DNA of 8,605 nt from Prevotellaceae bacterium (GCA_031288855.1 JAITQQ010000027.1:1-8605); one strand, 5' to 3'. Counted from the stretch's first letter, positions 1 to 7,929 are shown. The notes: a model not told the origin generated them from the letters alone. Made by a program: numbers and translations.

Positions 1-2934
1 GTCGGAATAGTTGCTGCGGAACACATCGTCGAGGCGGATTTTGTTGCCGAATGAATAGGTGATAAACACGTTCAGCTTGAAATTTTTATAGGTGAAAATA
101 TTGCCGAACCCGCCGCCAATCGTCGGCTCCGACGGCCCTTCATAGACTAAGAAATCGACCTTGTCGCGCTCCTGAAAATACACGTCGGCAGAAGTGAGTT
201 TTCCGTCTTGATTGATGAAGGTGGGGATACCGTTTTCATCCAGCCCCCTGAATGGTACAGAGAACAGGGTGCGGTACGAATAGCCTTCGCGCCCAAACCC
301 GTTGCCGGTAATCAGGTCAAAGACCCGCATTACGGACTTCAATTTGGTAATTTCGGTTTTGTTGTAAGAGAACGTGAAGTCGGTGCTCCATGTGAATTCC
401 GGCCCTGTAATATTCTTAGTTGAGAGCGTAAATTCAATTCCGTGCGATTTCATTTCGGCTACGTTGGCGTATTTGTCCACTTCGCCGCCGATACCCATTA
501 CAGCAATAGGCCCAATCAGGTCAAAGTTATTCCGGGTGTACCAGTCTACCGCCAAATTAAAGCGGTTGTCGAGGAAACCCACATCGGCGCCGATGTTGAG
601 CTCGTGTTTCTTCTCATACGTCAATTCGCTGTTCTCTAAACTTTCGATGGCTAAGGCGCTTTCCTGAGACGACGCATCAGGCCGCCACACGCTTTGGTTT
701 TTAATCACAGCCCTCGAGTTGGTCACAAACGCCGGGCCCGCGTCGGCGGTCAAGCTGTATGACGCCTTTAAAGTAAAGTGCGACAACACCGGTTTCAGTG
801 CAGCGAAGAAACTTTCTTCGTGCGCATTCCAGGCACCCGACACGTTCCACGTAGGCAGCCAGCGCGAAGAGCGCGACCGTCCCAGCCGGTTGGAACCTTC
901 GTAGCGCACCGTGCCGTTTATCGTGTATTTGCCTTCGTAAGAATAAATGCCTGTAGCAAAAAACGCCACATTGCGGCTCCGGGTATTATTCACCGTGAAG
1001 TAGTCGGTGTTCTCTTCCTGTCCTTTTTTGAATACCTGGTACGCATAAAATGGAACATCGCCCATGGTGTACTGGCGCCCCCAGCCGCGAAACCAGTTCT
1101 GTCCGCGTTCCAGGGAATTGATTTCCGCCCCGCCCATGAAGTTGGTAATGTGTTTTTCGTCAAATACCTTGTTCCAGTTCAGGGTGCCGCGGAAGTCGTA
1201 GCCCAACATTTTATTGTCGGTACGGGTGTAAATCCCCCCTTCCGGCAATATGGTAATGGGGTAATCGTACGGATGGTCGGGGTCAGTGTAAAGGTAAGGG
1301 TTGCGATCACGAATGGTGGCGTCAGCCATGGCGCGGTAAGCCTGCGCCTGATTCGAGTCGTCCTTGATATGGTGTTCCAAACTCGAGCCGGAATATTTTA
1401 TCGCACCCAACGCCGACACTTCCAACGCGGGAAGAATTTTCCATTTCACTTCGGTCTGGAATTTCAAGTCCACTACGTTCAGGTCGATATAATTATTTCC
1501 CAATTCGTGCCTGATATTAAACGGCGCGTAGTTGCGGGTGTAATACTCGCCGGCATTCAAGGTGCGCGAGGTGTTCAGCGCATAGCTGTAAGGGTTGATG
1601 TCGAACTCGCGCCTCACTTCGCCCGACACCACATCGGTTTCCTGCGCCAACGTGCCGGGCGCTTTTTGCTTCCGGTACGACCCGGATGCAGAGAAATTCA
1701 CCGTCAGATTTTTCAGCACGTTGTGGCTGGTATTTATAATAGAGGTGTACCGGTTTACCGAACTTGCCAACGACCATCCCGGGTCTACCATGGCGCTTAA
1801 CGAGGCATAATAAGTTGATTTCTCCGTGCCGCCGCTCATGCTGACAGCGTGGTTCTGCATGATATTGGCACGAAACAACTCGTCAAACCAGTCGGTATTG
1901 CGCATCTCGGCCTGACGCAAATAGGCATTGCGCGCTTCAGTCGTGTTGGGCAGCGCATACGTGCCCGTTTCCGGATTGTAGGTATTCATTAATTCATACA
2001 TTTTACCATACACGCCGCTGTTGCGTGCGCGAAAGGTTTCGGCATAGTTCAACCATCCTTTCTGCCTCAATTCCTGATACACGCCCATTTGTTCCTGCGA
2101 GTTCATGATGTTAAACTCGCTGTAGCGCGGCACTAAGCGGGTGGTAAACTCGCCGGTGTAATTAATAGAACTCGTTCCGGCTTTTCCTTTTTTGGTGGTG
2201 ACCACAATCACCCCTGCCATGGCGCGGGCACCATAAATAGAAGTTGCCGAGCCGTCTTTCAGGATTTGGAAGCTCTCGATGTCGTCGGCGTTCAGTCCGG
2301 CGATGGCCGAGCTGATCAGCGTTGTGGCGTCACCCGACGACAGCCCGTCGGCGTCCACTTCCACCACATCTTCCAGGATGATGCCATCGACCACCCACAG
2401 CGGCTTGGAACTGCCGTAAATAGACGTAGCCCCCCGCACGCGGATTTTAGGCGCTGTGCCGAATGTCCCGGACACGTTTTGCACGGAAACCCCTGCCGAG
2501 CGGCCTTCCAGCGCGCGGCTGATATCGGGAAGCCCGTCGAGTTTCACGTTCTCGGCAACCAGCCGGTCGGTAGCTCCCGTAAACAGGCGCTTGTCTACCT
2601 GCCCGAAACCGGTTACCACCACTTCGGTTAACGTCACGGCGTCGGCTTGCATCGCCACATCAATCACCGTGCGGCCGTTCACTGTTTCTTCGTGCGTCTT
2701 CATTCCCAAAAACGAATACACCAACGTGGCCTCCGTCGGCACTGAAACAGTATAACGGCCGTCGATACCGGCCGTAACCGCCACTTTCGAATTCTTCACT
2801 ACTACCGACACGCCCGGCAACGGTTGCCCGTCGGCCGCATCGGTGAGCACCCCTGATACCTGTATGGACTGGGCAGACAGCACGCTCGTACCTGCCAAGA
2901 CCATACACAGTAAAAACACTCTGATTTTTTTCAT
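1..2934 (-). CDS. SusC/RagA-family TonB-dependent outer-membrane transporter, C-terminus cut by window edge
   Basis: This is an outer-membrane importer of the SusC/RagA family. I translated the minus strand from the ATG at 2934: the frame is open for 978 codons to the window edge, and the stop lies outside. Residues 1-21 are a signal peptide (MKKIRVFLLC start, cleavage probably after VLSA before QS). Residues about 24-98 form a carboxypeptidase-regulatory-like domain with GQPLPGVSVVV. A TonB-box-like stretch LTEVVVTGF is at 102-110. The plug follows, with IRVRGATSIYG at about 165-174, PLWVVDGI at 178-185 and ADDIESFQILKDGSATSIYG at about 216-235, ending in TTKKGK. The rest is beta-barrel. By comparison with the complete SusC-like protein in this window, about 110-140 residues are missing. 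It has its own upstream promoter candidate and is separated from the upstream susC-susD pair by a terminator. A susD partner is expected beyond the left edge. Family assignment is firm; the substrate is unknown. Confidence 0.96.
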   Translation of the reverse strand, partial: MKKIRVFLLCMVLAGTSVLSAQSIQVSGVLTDAADGQPLPGVSVVVKNSKVAVTAGIDGRYTVSVPTEATLVYSFLGMKTHEETVNGRTVIDVAMQADAVTLTEVVVTGFGQVDKRLFTGATDRLVAENVKLDGLPDISRALEGRSAGVSVQNVSGTFGTAPKIRVRGATSIYGSSKPLWVVDGIILEDVVEVDADGLSSGDATTLISSAIAGLNADDIESFQILKDGSATSIYGARAMAGVIVVTTKKGKAGTSSINYTGEFTTRLVPRYSEFNIMNSQEQMGVYQELRQKGWLNYAETFRARNSGVYGKMYELMNTYNPETGTYALPNTTEARNAYLRQAEMRNTDWFDELFRANIMQNHAVSMSGGTEKSTYYASLSAMVDPGWSLASSVNRYTSIINTSHNVLKNLTVNFSASGSYRKQKAPGTLAQETDVVSGEVRREFDINPYSYALNTSRTLNAGEYYTRNYAPFNIRHELGNNYIDLNVVDLKFQTEVKWKILPALEVSALGAIKYSGSSLEHHIKDDSNQAQAYRAMADATIRDRNPYLYTDPDHPYDYPITILPEGGIYTRTDNKMLGYDFRGTLNWNKVFDEKHITNFMGGAEINSLERGQNWFRGWGRQYTMGDVPFYAYQVFKKGQEENTDYFTVNNTRSRNVAFFATGIYSYEGKYTINGTVRYEGSNRLGRSRSSRWLPTWNVSGAWNAHEESFFAALKPVLSHFTLKASYSLTADAGPAFVTNSRAVIKNQSVWRPDASSQESALAIESLENSELTYEKKHELNIGADVGFLDNRFNLAVDWYTRNNFDLIGPIAVMGIGGEVDKYANVAEMKSHGIEFTLSTKNITGPEFTWSTDFTFSYNKTEITKLKSVMRVFDLITGNGFGREGYSYRTLFSVPFRGLDENGIPTFINQDGKLTSADVYFQERDKVDFLVYEGPSEPTIGGGFGNIFTYKNFKLNVFITYSFGNKIRLDDVFRSNYSD

Positions 2935-2957
2935 AGAAATAATTTGAAGGTTAATAA
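2931..2957 (-). repeat. 27-base leader segment identical to that of the other susC gene (copy 1)
   Basis: This segment covers the start codon of the truncated susC and the 23 bases before it. It is identical base for base to 7876-7902 in front of the complete susC. On the coding strand it contains TTAACCTTCAAATTATTTCT directly before ATG. There is no Shine-Dalgarno sequence, as is usual in Bacteroidota, and the AT-rich stretch before the ATG probably serves translation initiation. Similarity drops off upstream of the segment. Confidence 0.85.
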
Positions 2958-3043
2958 TGTATATATTTATTTTAAAAATTTCACTTATTTTTAATAGTAT
3001 ATTGTTTTTAAGTAAATTATGTTTAAAAACTTACTTTATAATA

Positions 3044-3075
3044 CAAATTTATGCAAAATAAATTTAATTTACAAC
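3044..3075 (-). promoter_or_regulatory. Candidate Bacteroidota-type promoter for the truncated susC
   Basis: On the minus strand, GTTG (3075-3072) is followed after 20 bases by TAAATTTG (3051-3044). The second element matches the Bacteroidota -7 consensus TAnnTTTG exactly; the first matches three of four bases of the -33 consensus TTTG, at about the right spacing. It is the only TAnnTTTG match I found on this strand of the gap. Transcription would start near 3035-3040, giving a 5' leader of about 100 bases that includes the segment shared with the other susC. In DNA this AT-rich a chance match is possible. Confidence 0.5.
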
Positions 3076-3249
3076 TTATTATACAGAATATTATAAAATA
3101 TGTAATATTTTACATCTACTTATATAACAATTTAATATCATATTTTAAGCAAAAAAGTATCATTAATAATACATTTATGTACAATATTTTGCAAAATAGT
3201 GTTAAATTGTGTGATAAAATGTTAAATTTCAGAAAATCGGCGACGCGGA

Positions 3250-3288
3250 ATAAAATAAAAATAGGGGCGAAAATTTTTCGCCCCTATT
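3250..3288 (-). terminator. Rho-independent terminator of the susC-susD pair
   Basis: The arms at 3260-3273 and 3275-3288 are perfect 14-base reverse complements (AATAGGGGCGAAAA on the plus strand) around a single central base. The real hairpin probably opens the A/T pairs in the middle, leaving a GGGGCG/CGCCCC stem. On the minus strand it is followed by a T-rich tail (TTTATTTTA). It begins about 35 bases beyond the susD stop codon, so it should end the susC-susD transcript and insulate the next susC. It is nearly symmetrical but has no plus-strand gene to serve. Confidence 0.9.
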
Positions 3289-3323
3289 GTATATTGTTAA
3301 TTAATTATGTGTATTCCGAACGC

Positions 3324-4736
3324 CTAATTATAGCCGGGATTTTGTTTCAGGCCGGGAGAAATATCTATTTCCGACTGGGGGAAAGGTAATATACAGAAAG
3401 GATGCGTAGGCGCAACTTTCCCTTCCTTCGCAGCGTTCGTAGCGTTGTTATCTACGCTCTTGCCGTTTCTCCATGCGTCCCAGCACATCTGGCCTTCGGC
3501 AAAGAGTTCTTTTCTGCGCTCCAGCAGAATATCATCGACTGTTACACTCGACACATCAGTGTAGCCGCTAATCCGCTCGGCTAAAAGCGTATTTACATAG
3601 TATTCCGCAGTGTGCGCGCCGGTAGCGCCTTTTGCCGCAGCCTCCGCTGCAATAAGATATACTTCGGACAAGCGTATAACTTTGGGATTATTGGCATACA
3701 ACGGCACACTGGACCCCGCACGCCCCGGATATTTCTTAGGATAATAACCGGCATTACTACTTGCCTTTTCATACCGGATAAGTTCTGCCCTGACGTCGGT
3801 TGTAGTGTCTATCAGTGTTCTAAAAGTATCCCGAACCGCTACTTCTCCATATCCTTCGGCGGCACAATAGTAGCCTATCGAATTGCGTTGTGCATTATAA
3901 AGGTCGGTAGTCAAAAATTCGAACAGCGTTTCGGACGCGCCTTCTTTAGCCCATGAGCCTACGTACTCTGCGCGTTTCAGTAAGGTATACGATGAACCGG
4001 TAATCACCTCATCGGCATCGGCCAATGCGTCACTGTTTTTCTCGAGATACAGATAAACCTTAGCGCGGAGCGCTTTTGCCGCCCAATAATTGATGCGCCC
4101 ATTTACTTTTTTGTCAGGAGATAACAGTTCAATAGCTTTTGTCAAATCATTAATCACCTGGTTGTATGTTTCCGCCAGTGTTGACCGCACCGGCTTATGG
4201 TCAACCGGAAATACGCGGTCGGCGATAGGAATCCCGCTGTCGGGCGCACTACTGTCGGCAGCCACTGAGGGTAATTGGGCGAATAAACGCGCCAAATCGA
4301 AATGTACCAAGCCGCGCAAGGCATAAAGTTCGCCTTCCAGTTCTTTCCTGTCGTTGCCGTCCGGCAGACCCGGAATTTTATCGAGCAACGCATTAATTTG
4401 AGCCAGCATTATATATCCTACCGAATAAAAGTTAAAGCTGAACGAAGAATATTGGTCATGGTTGTAGCGTCCAACCGGTGAAATCTGATTAGAGGTGCCG
4501 ATCGAATACATATCCGACCCTTTCAGGTCGCCATAGGCGATGAAATCACCGCCATAATATTCATACCTGATAGCGTAGGCCATGACACCATTGATGGCAT
4601 ATTTCAAATCCGAGATGCCGGTAATGGCTTCATCGGGAGGGAGCGATGTGGAGGGAGTTTCCGAAAGAAAATCCCCGCAAGACGAGGCTAAAACGCCTCC
4701 GAACAGGATCAGTAATAAAATTATTTTTGTTTTCAT
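3324..4736 (-). CDS. SusD/RagB-family nutrient-binding outer-membrane lipoprotein
   Basis: This is a surface lipoprotein of 470 residues that should form the lid of the SusC barrel encoded just upstream and capture its ligand. I chose the ATG at 4736 because it is followed at once by a lipoprotein signal (MKTKIILLLILFGGVLASSC) with the acylated cysteine at residue 20. The same frame reaches back to a TTG at 4760, which would only add polar residues before the signal. Family landmarks are GDFLSETPST right after the cysteine, the helical repeat ELYALRGLVHFDLARLF (about 137-152), RLSEVYLIAAEAAAK (355-369), ILLERRKELFAEGQMCWDAWR (403-423) and the closing ILPFPQSEIDISPGLKQNPGY. The length is typical for the family. 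The gene starts 41 bases after the susC stop, so the two are almost certainly cotranscribed. The residues do not reveal the substrate. Confidence 0.97.
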   Translation of the reverse strand: MKTKIILLLILFGGVLASSCGDFLSETPSTSLPPDEAITGISDLKYAINGVMAYAIRYEYYGGDFIAYGDLKGSDMYSIGTSNQISPVGRYNHDQYSSFSFNFYSVGYIMLAQINALLDKIPGLPDGNDRKELEGELYALRGLVHFDLARLFAQLPSVAADSSAPDSGIPIADRVFPVDHKPVRSTLAETYNQVINDLTKAIELLSPDKKVNGRINYWAAKALRAKVYLYLEKNSDALADADEVITGSSYTLLKRAEYVGSWAKEGASETLFEFLTTDLYNAQRNSIGYYCAAEGYGEVAVRDTFRTLIDTTTDVRAELIRYEKASSNAGYYPKKYPGRAGSSVPLYANNPKVIRLSEVYLIAAEAAAKGATGAHTAEYYVNTLLAERISGYTDVSSVTVDDILLERRKELFAEGQMCWDAWRNGKSVDNNATNAAKEGKVAPTHPFCILPFPQSEIDISPGLKQNPGYN

Positions 4737-4777
4737 CGTACAATCAATTTTAATATTCAAAAAAATCAGAGAAGGGT

Positions 4778-7700
4778 CTAAAATCCGACGGTAATACCCA
4801 GCGCCAACATTCTGAGCGGGGGTGTATCGGCAGTTCTGTATCCGTTAATGGGAATTTCAGGGTCGAGCCCCTTGGTGGCTTGCCATATCATAAAAGGATT
4901 TACCGCTTTGAAGTAAACGCGCACGTTATCCACATAGATTTTATCCAGTAAATTTTTCGGGATGGAATATCCCAAAGAAATTTCCTTCATCCGGATGTGG
5001 TCGGTAGAGAATATATGACGTGTTGAAAACTGGTCGGTTCGCCGGCTGCGGTTAAATTCCGGCAAGGGATAGGCGACATTGGTGTTGTCCGGCGTCCAGT
5101 AATTTCCTGCCACGTCTTTAGCGGTTTGAAAGGAAGCTAGCCGGAGCCCGTCATTACGCATGAAATATCCGGGATAGTCGAACCCGCTTGCGCCAAAGGT
5201 GTAAGTAATCAGGAAACTCAAGTCAAAGCCTTTATAGTAGAAAGTATTGCTAAAGCCGCCCAGAATGTCGGGGATCGCTTTTCCTACAATATTCCTTTGG
5301 GCTTCTCCATATAAATAAGTGCGGTCGTCGTTTTTGGTTTTATCCACATAGAAATAACCTACGCCGTCGGCAGGGTCTACGCCTGCCCATTCGGGAAGGT
5401 AAAACGACCACATCGACTCGTTCTCCCGGTAGATATATTGGTTGTCGTGGCTGGCGAGCACATCTTCACCGTTAGGAAGCGATTTTACAATAGCGCGCTG
5501 AAAGGCAATATTAAAGTCGGCATTCCATTTCAGGTCGCCGGCAGTTACACCAACAGCGCTCAGGCTTACTTCTACGCCGGTGTTTGATACTTTGCCGTTA
5601 TTACCGGTATAGCCCCCGAACCCGGTGAGGTAAGAAGCGGGTATCGACATGATAAGGCCTTTTGTCTGCTTATTGTAATATTCTACCGTTAATCCGAAGT
5701 GCGTGAACAGTTGTGCGTCTACGCCAATATTAAAGGAGTTCGATTTTTCCCACGTTAAATTCGTATTTCCTAATGCATCCCAGTAAATTCCGGGCTCGCT
5801 ACCGTAGCCTGACGAAAATGAATATTGCGGCATGTAAGCATACAGGCCGCTTGGAAGCGTACCGTTTGTGCCATACGAGGCTTTTATCCGCAAATCGCTA
5901 ATCCATCCGGCTTCCATGAATGGTTCCCTGCCGATATTCCATGCGCCCGATACCGACCAGAATGTACCCCAGCGGGCGTCTTTGCTCAAGCGTGAAGAGG
6001 CGTCGGTGCGTAAACTTGCAGAAGCAAAATATTTTTCATTATAGTTATAATTTACATTGCCGAACAGGGAGGTCATTGCATATCCCAATTTTGAGGAACT
6101 GGCCGCCCTGGTTTGCCCCGCTGCCAATTCCGGCAGCTTCCAGGTAGAATAGCTGTCGGCTGCCGCCATAACGCTTAACAGGACATATTTTTCGACTTCA
6201 AAACCGGCCAGCGCCGACACATTATGCTGCCCGAAATGCCGGTCGAAACGCAGGAGGCTCGACGACGTAATTTTTGTGGCGCGGATATTACGCCGGTCGC
6301 CCAAACCGCCCGTTGATTTGCCGTCTACACTTTCGGGCGCCCAGCGGTCGAGCATCTGGTCTAATCCGAAATCAACGCCCAGGGTTTCGCTAAAACGCAG
6401 CCAGGGCGTAAAGTTTACACCAAGTACACCAACAGTCATGCTCCGGAATGATTCCGTATTGTTTGAAGAAGAATATCTCCCTACCTCATCCGTCAACATA
6501 TAATGCGGATTAGAGTTTTTTGAGCCCGGCATCGACGCCTCCATGTTGGGTTTTCCATCACTGCCATATTCAGATAACGAAGGATTCATGGAAAGCAGGA
6601 TACCGAGCGGGCTGGCGGTACCAAGACCGGCCTCCTGGTCGCTTCCATCGCGGAAGCCTTTTTGGTCGGTATATGAAATCATTTGTTTCACCGAAAAGTC
6701 AATCCAGTCGTTAGCCTTGTGGTCAAGGTTAACACGCAAAGAGTAGCGGTCGAAGGAAGAAGCCATCACTACGCCGGCGGTGGCATTATAGCCCAACCCC
6801 ACATAAAATTGTGTTTTTTGGTTACCGCCCGACATAGACAATTGGTGGTCTTGTGAAAAGGCGCGCCGGTAAATCACATCACGCCAATTGGTATTTACAT
6901 TCGGATCACGAACTACAAAAGGCGTGTTTTTATTGGCAAACTGCCAGGCTGCGTCGTAATATGACGACCTGTCGGCATAATTTTCCTGGTCGGGATAAAG
7001 GGCTTTATATTCTTGGTCGAGTGCATATCCGAAAAGGGCTGCCTTTTCGTAGGCTATCAGATCGCCGGTGCTCATTAGCTCGTAGGAGTTTGAAGCCATT
7101 GACGATTGCCCGAATTCTCCGTTGTACATGAAATTTGTTTTACCCTGTTTTCCTTTTTTGGTAGTAATAATGATTACCCCATTTGCCGCTCGTGAGCCGT
7201 ACAGGGAAGAGGCAGCTGCATCTTTCAATACACTGATGCTTTCAATATCTTCGGGATTTAATGAAGCCAGCGCGTTAAATGATTTGTAAACGCCGGTCGA
7301 CAATTCACTGTTGTTAAGCGACACCACGCCATCAATGACGTACAGCGGCTGTGTGCCCGCGTTGATAGAGCCTACGCCGCGAATGGTAACTTGCGCCGGC
7401 GAGCCCGGATCGCCTGTTACATTGGAGGAGCGAAGCCCGGCCACTTTACCCATCAGGGCTTTGTCGATAGACTCTAAGCTGCCGCTCGATACCTGCTCCG
7501 ATTTCACCGATTGTGCCGAGCCGGTAAAAGCGCGCCGGGTAGTTGTTCCATAAGCTACCACCACCACATCTTCTAATTGTTGCACATCGGGCTCCAACAC
7601 CACATTAATTGCCGTACGCCCGGCCACAGCTTCCTCCTGCGTCTTCATCCCGATAAAGGAGAACACGAGGGTTGCATCGCCCGCCACGTTAATGGTGTAG

Positions 7701-7879
7701 CGGCCATTGGCGTCAGTCGAAGCACTCACTGTTGTGCCTTTTACCACCACTGATACGCCCGGCAACGGTTGTCCGTCGGTGGCGTCGGTAACCGCCCCTG
7801 ATAGCTGTACGGATTGGGCAGACAGCACACTCGCGCCTGCAGAAAGCATACAAAATAGAAACATTTTAATTTTTCTCAT
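4778..7879 (-). CDS. SusC/RagA-family TonB-dependent outer-membrane transporter, complete
   Basis: This complete SusC-like importer of 1033 residues is the barrel partner of the SusD lipoprotein encoded 41 bases downstream. The order is: signal peptide at 1-21 (MRKIKMFLFC start, ending VLSA), carboxypeptidase-regulatory-like domain at about 24-98 with GQPLPGVSVVVKG, TonB-box-like LEDVVVVAYG at 102-111, and plug at about 115-245 with VTIRGVGSINAG (164-175), PLYVIDGVV (178-186), LNPEDIESISVLKDAAASSL (207-226), YGSRAANGVIIITTKKGK (227-244). A 22-stranded barrel is expected after that, ending in the aromatic VGF usual for outer-membrane beta-barrel proteins. Length is normal for SusC proteins. 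The start codon overlaps the stop of a small upstream frame. No consensus promoter was found between this gene and the upstream PorP-like gene. No enzyme or regulator gene accompanies the pair, so glycan or peptide import are both possible. Confidence 0.98.
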   Translation of the reverse strand: MRKIKMFLFCMLSAGASVLSAQSVQLSGAVTDATDGQPLPGVSVVVKGTTVSASTDANGRYTINVAGDATLVFSFIGMKTQEEAVAGRTAINVVLEPDVQQLEDVVVVAYGTTTRRAFTGSAQSVKSEQVSSGSLESIDKALMGKVAGLRSSNVTGDPGSPAQVTIRGVGSINAGTQPLYVIDGVVSLNNSELSTGVYKSFNALASLNPEDIESISVLKDAAASSLYGSRAANGVIIITTKKGKQGKTNFMYNGEFGQSSMASNSYELMSTGDLIAYEKAALFGYALDQEYKALYPDQENYADRSSYYDAAWQFANKNTPFVVRDPNVNTNWRDVIYRRAFSQDHQLSMSGGNQKTQFYVGLGYNATAGVVMASSFDRYSLRVNLDHKANDWIDFSVKQMISYTDQKGFRDGSDQEAGLGTASPLGILLSMNPSLSEYGSDGKPNMEASMPGSKNSNPHYMLTDEVGRYSSSNNTESFRSMTVGVLGVNFTPWLRFSETLGVDFGLDQMLDRWAPESVDGKSTGGLGDRRNIRATKITSSSLLRFDRHFGQHNVSALAGFEVEKYVLLSVMAAADSYSTWKLPELAAGQTRAASSSKLGYAMTSLFGNVNYNYNEKYFASASLRTDASSRLSKDARWGTFWSVSGAWNIGREPFMEAGWISDLRIKASYGTNGTLPSGLYAYMPQYSFSSGYGSEPGIYWDALGNTNLTWEKSNSFNIGVDAQLFTHFGLTVEYYNKQTKGLIMSIPASYLTGFGGYTGNNGKVSNTGVEVSLSAVGVTAGDLKWNADFNIAFQRAIVKSLPNGEDVLASHDNQYIYRENESMWSFYLPEWAGVDPADGVGYFYVDKTKNDDRTYLYGEAQRNIVGKAIPDILGGFSNTFYYKGFDLSFLITYTFGASGFDYPGYFMRNDGLRLASFQTAKDVAGNYWTPDNTNVAYPLPEFNRSRRTDQFSTRHIFSTDHIRMKEISLGYSIPKNLLDKIYVDNVRVYFKAVNPFMIWQATKGLDPEIPINGYRTADTPPLRMLALGITVGF

Positions 7880-7902
7880 AGAAATAATTTGAAGGTTAAT
7901 AA
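7876..7902 (-). repeat. 27-base leader segment identical to that of the other susC gene (copy 2)
   Basis: This segment spans the susC start codon and the 23 bases before it, and matches 2931-2957 without a mismatch. Immediately upstream the two leaders differ: this one is GGAGG-containing and of mixed composition, while the other is almost pure A/T. The conserved block is therefore sharply bounded on its upstream side. On its downstream side similarity continues into the coding region at about 80%. Confidence 0.85.
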
Positions 7903-7929
7903 CATATAGATTTCCTCCGGAAAAGTCAT
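7876..7929 (-). CDS. Possible 17-codon upstream frame overlapping the susC start
   Basis: The frame reads MTFPEEIYMLLTFKLFL and stops at a TGA that overlaps the susC ATG (ATGA). AGGAGG (7938-7943) lies 8 bases before its first ATG. A second in-frame ATG (7903-7905) also has GGAGG (7914-7918) 8 bases before it. This layout would allow translational coupling to susC. Against it: Bacteroidota ribosomes rarely rely on Shine-Dalgarno pairing, and in front of the other susC the same frame has a TAA just upstream and no ATG. I list it as a candidate leader frame, not an established gene. Confidence 0.3.
   Translation of the reverse strand: MTFPEEIYMLLTFKLFL

Larger units (their letters stand above)
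2935..3323. other. AT-rich intergenic region between susD and the truncated susC
   Basis: This gene-free gap of 389 bases is extremely AT-rich: I counted about 45 G or C in the 300 bases 2941-3240, or about 15%, against roughly half in the flanking genes. It holds the terminator of the upstream susC-susD pair, a promoter candidate for the truncated susC, a 9-base direct repeat and a short palindrome. A plus-strand open frame crossing it (3051-3389) has low-complexity composition, resembles nothing recognisable and runs into the susD 3' end, so I do not call it a gene. Confidence 0.85.

Noticed and set aside
778..1800. Plus-strand open frame of 340 codons
   Set aside because: It lies entirely antisense to the intact susC-like frame, has no recognisable domain, and is rich in Arg, Val and His as expected for an antisense shadow of G+C-biased codons.
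2931..2960. Conserved leader peptide before both susC genes
   Set aside because: Before the truncated susC the corresponding frame has a TAA followed by no ATG, so the conservation is at nucleotide level and not of a translated peptide.
2935..3260. Invertible (phase-variable) promoter upstream of the truncated susC
   Set aside because: Some Bacteroidales susC genes have one, but I found no matching pair of long inverted repeats flanking the promoter candidate, only short AT palindromes.
3051..3389. Plus-strand open frame of 112 codons in the AT-rich gap
   Set aside because: Its composition is Asn/Ile/Lys/Tyr-rich as random AT DNA would give; it runs through the terminator hairpin and into the susD 3' end, and nothing in it is recognisable.
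4737..4760. Longer susD start at TTG 4760
   Set aside because: It would place eight mostly polar residues before a complete lipoprotein signal; the ATG at 4736 starts directly at the signal.
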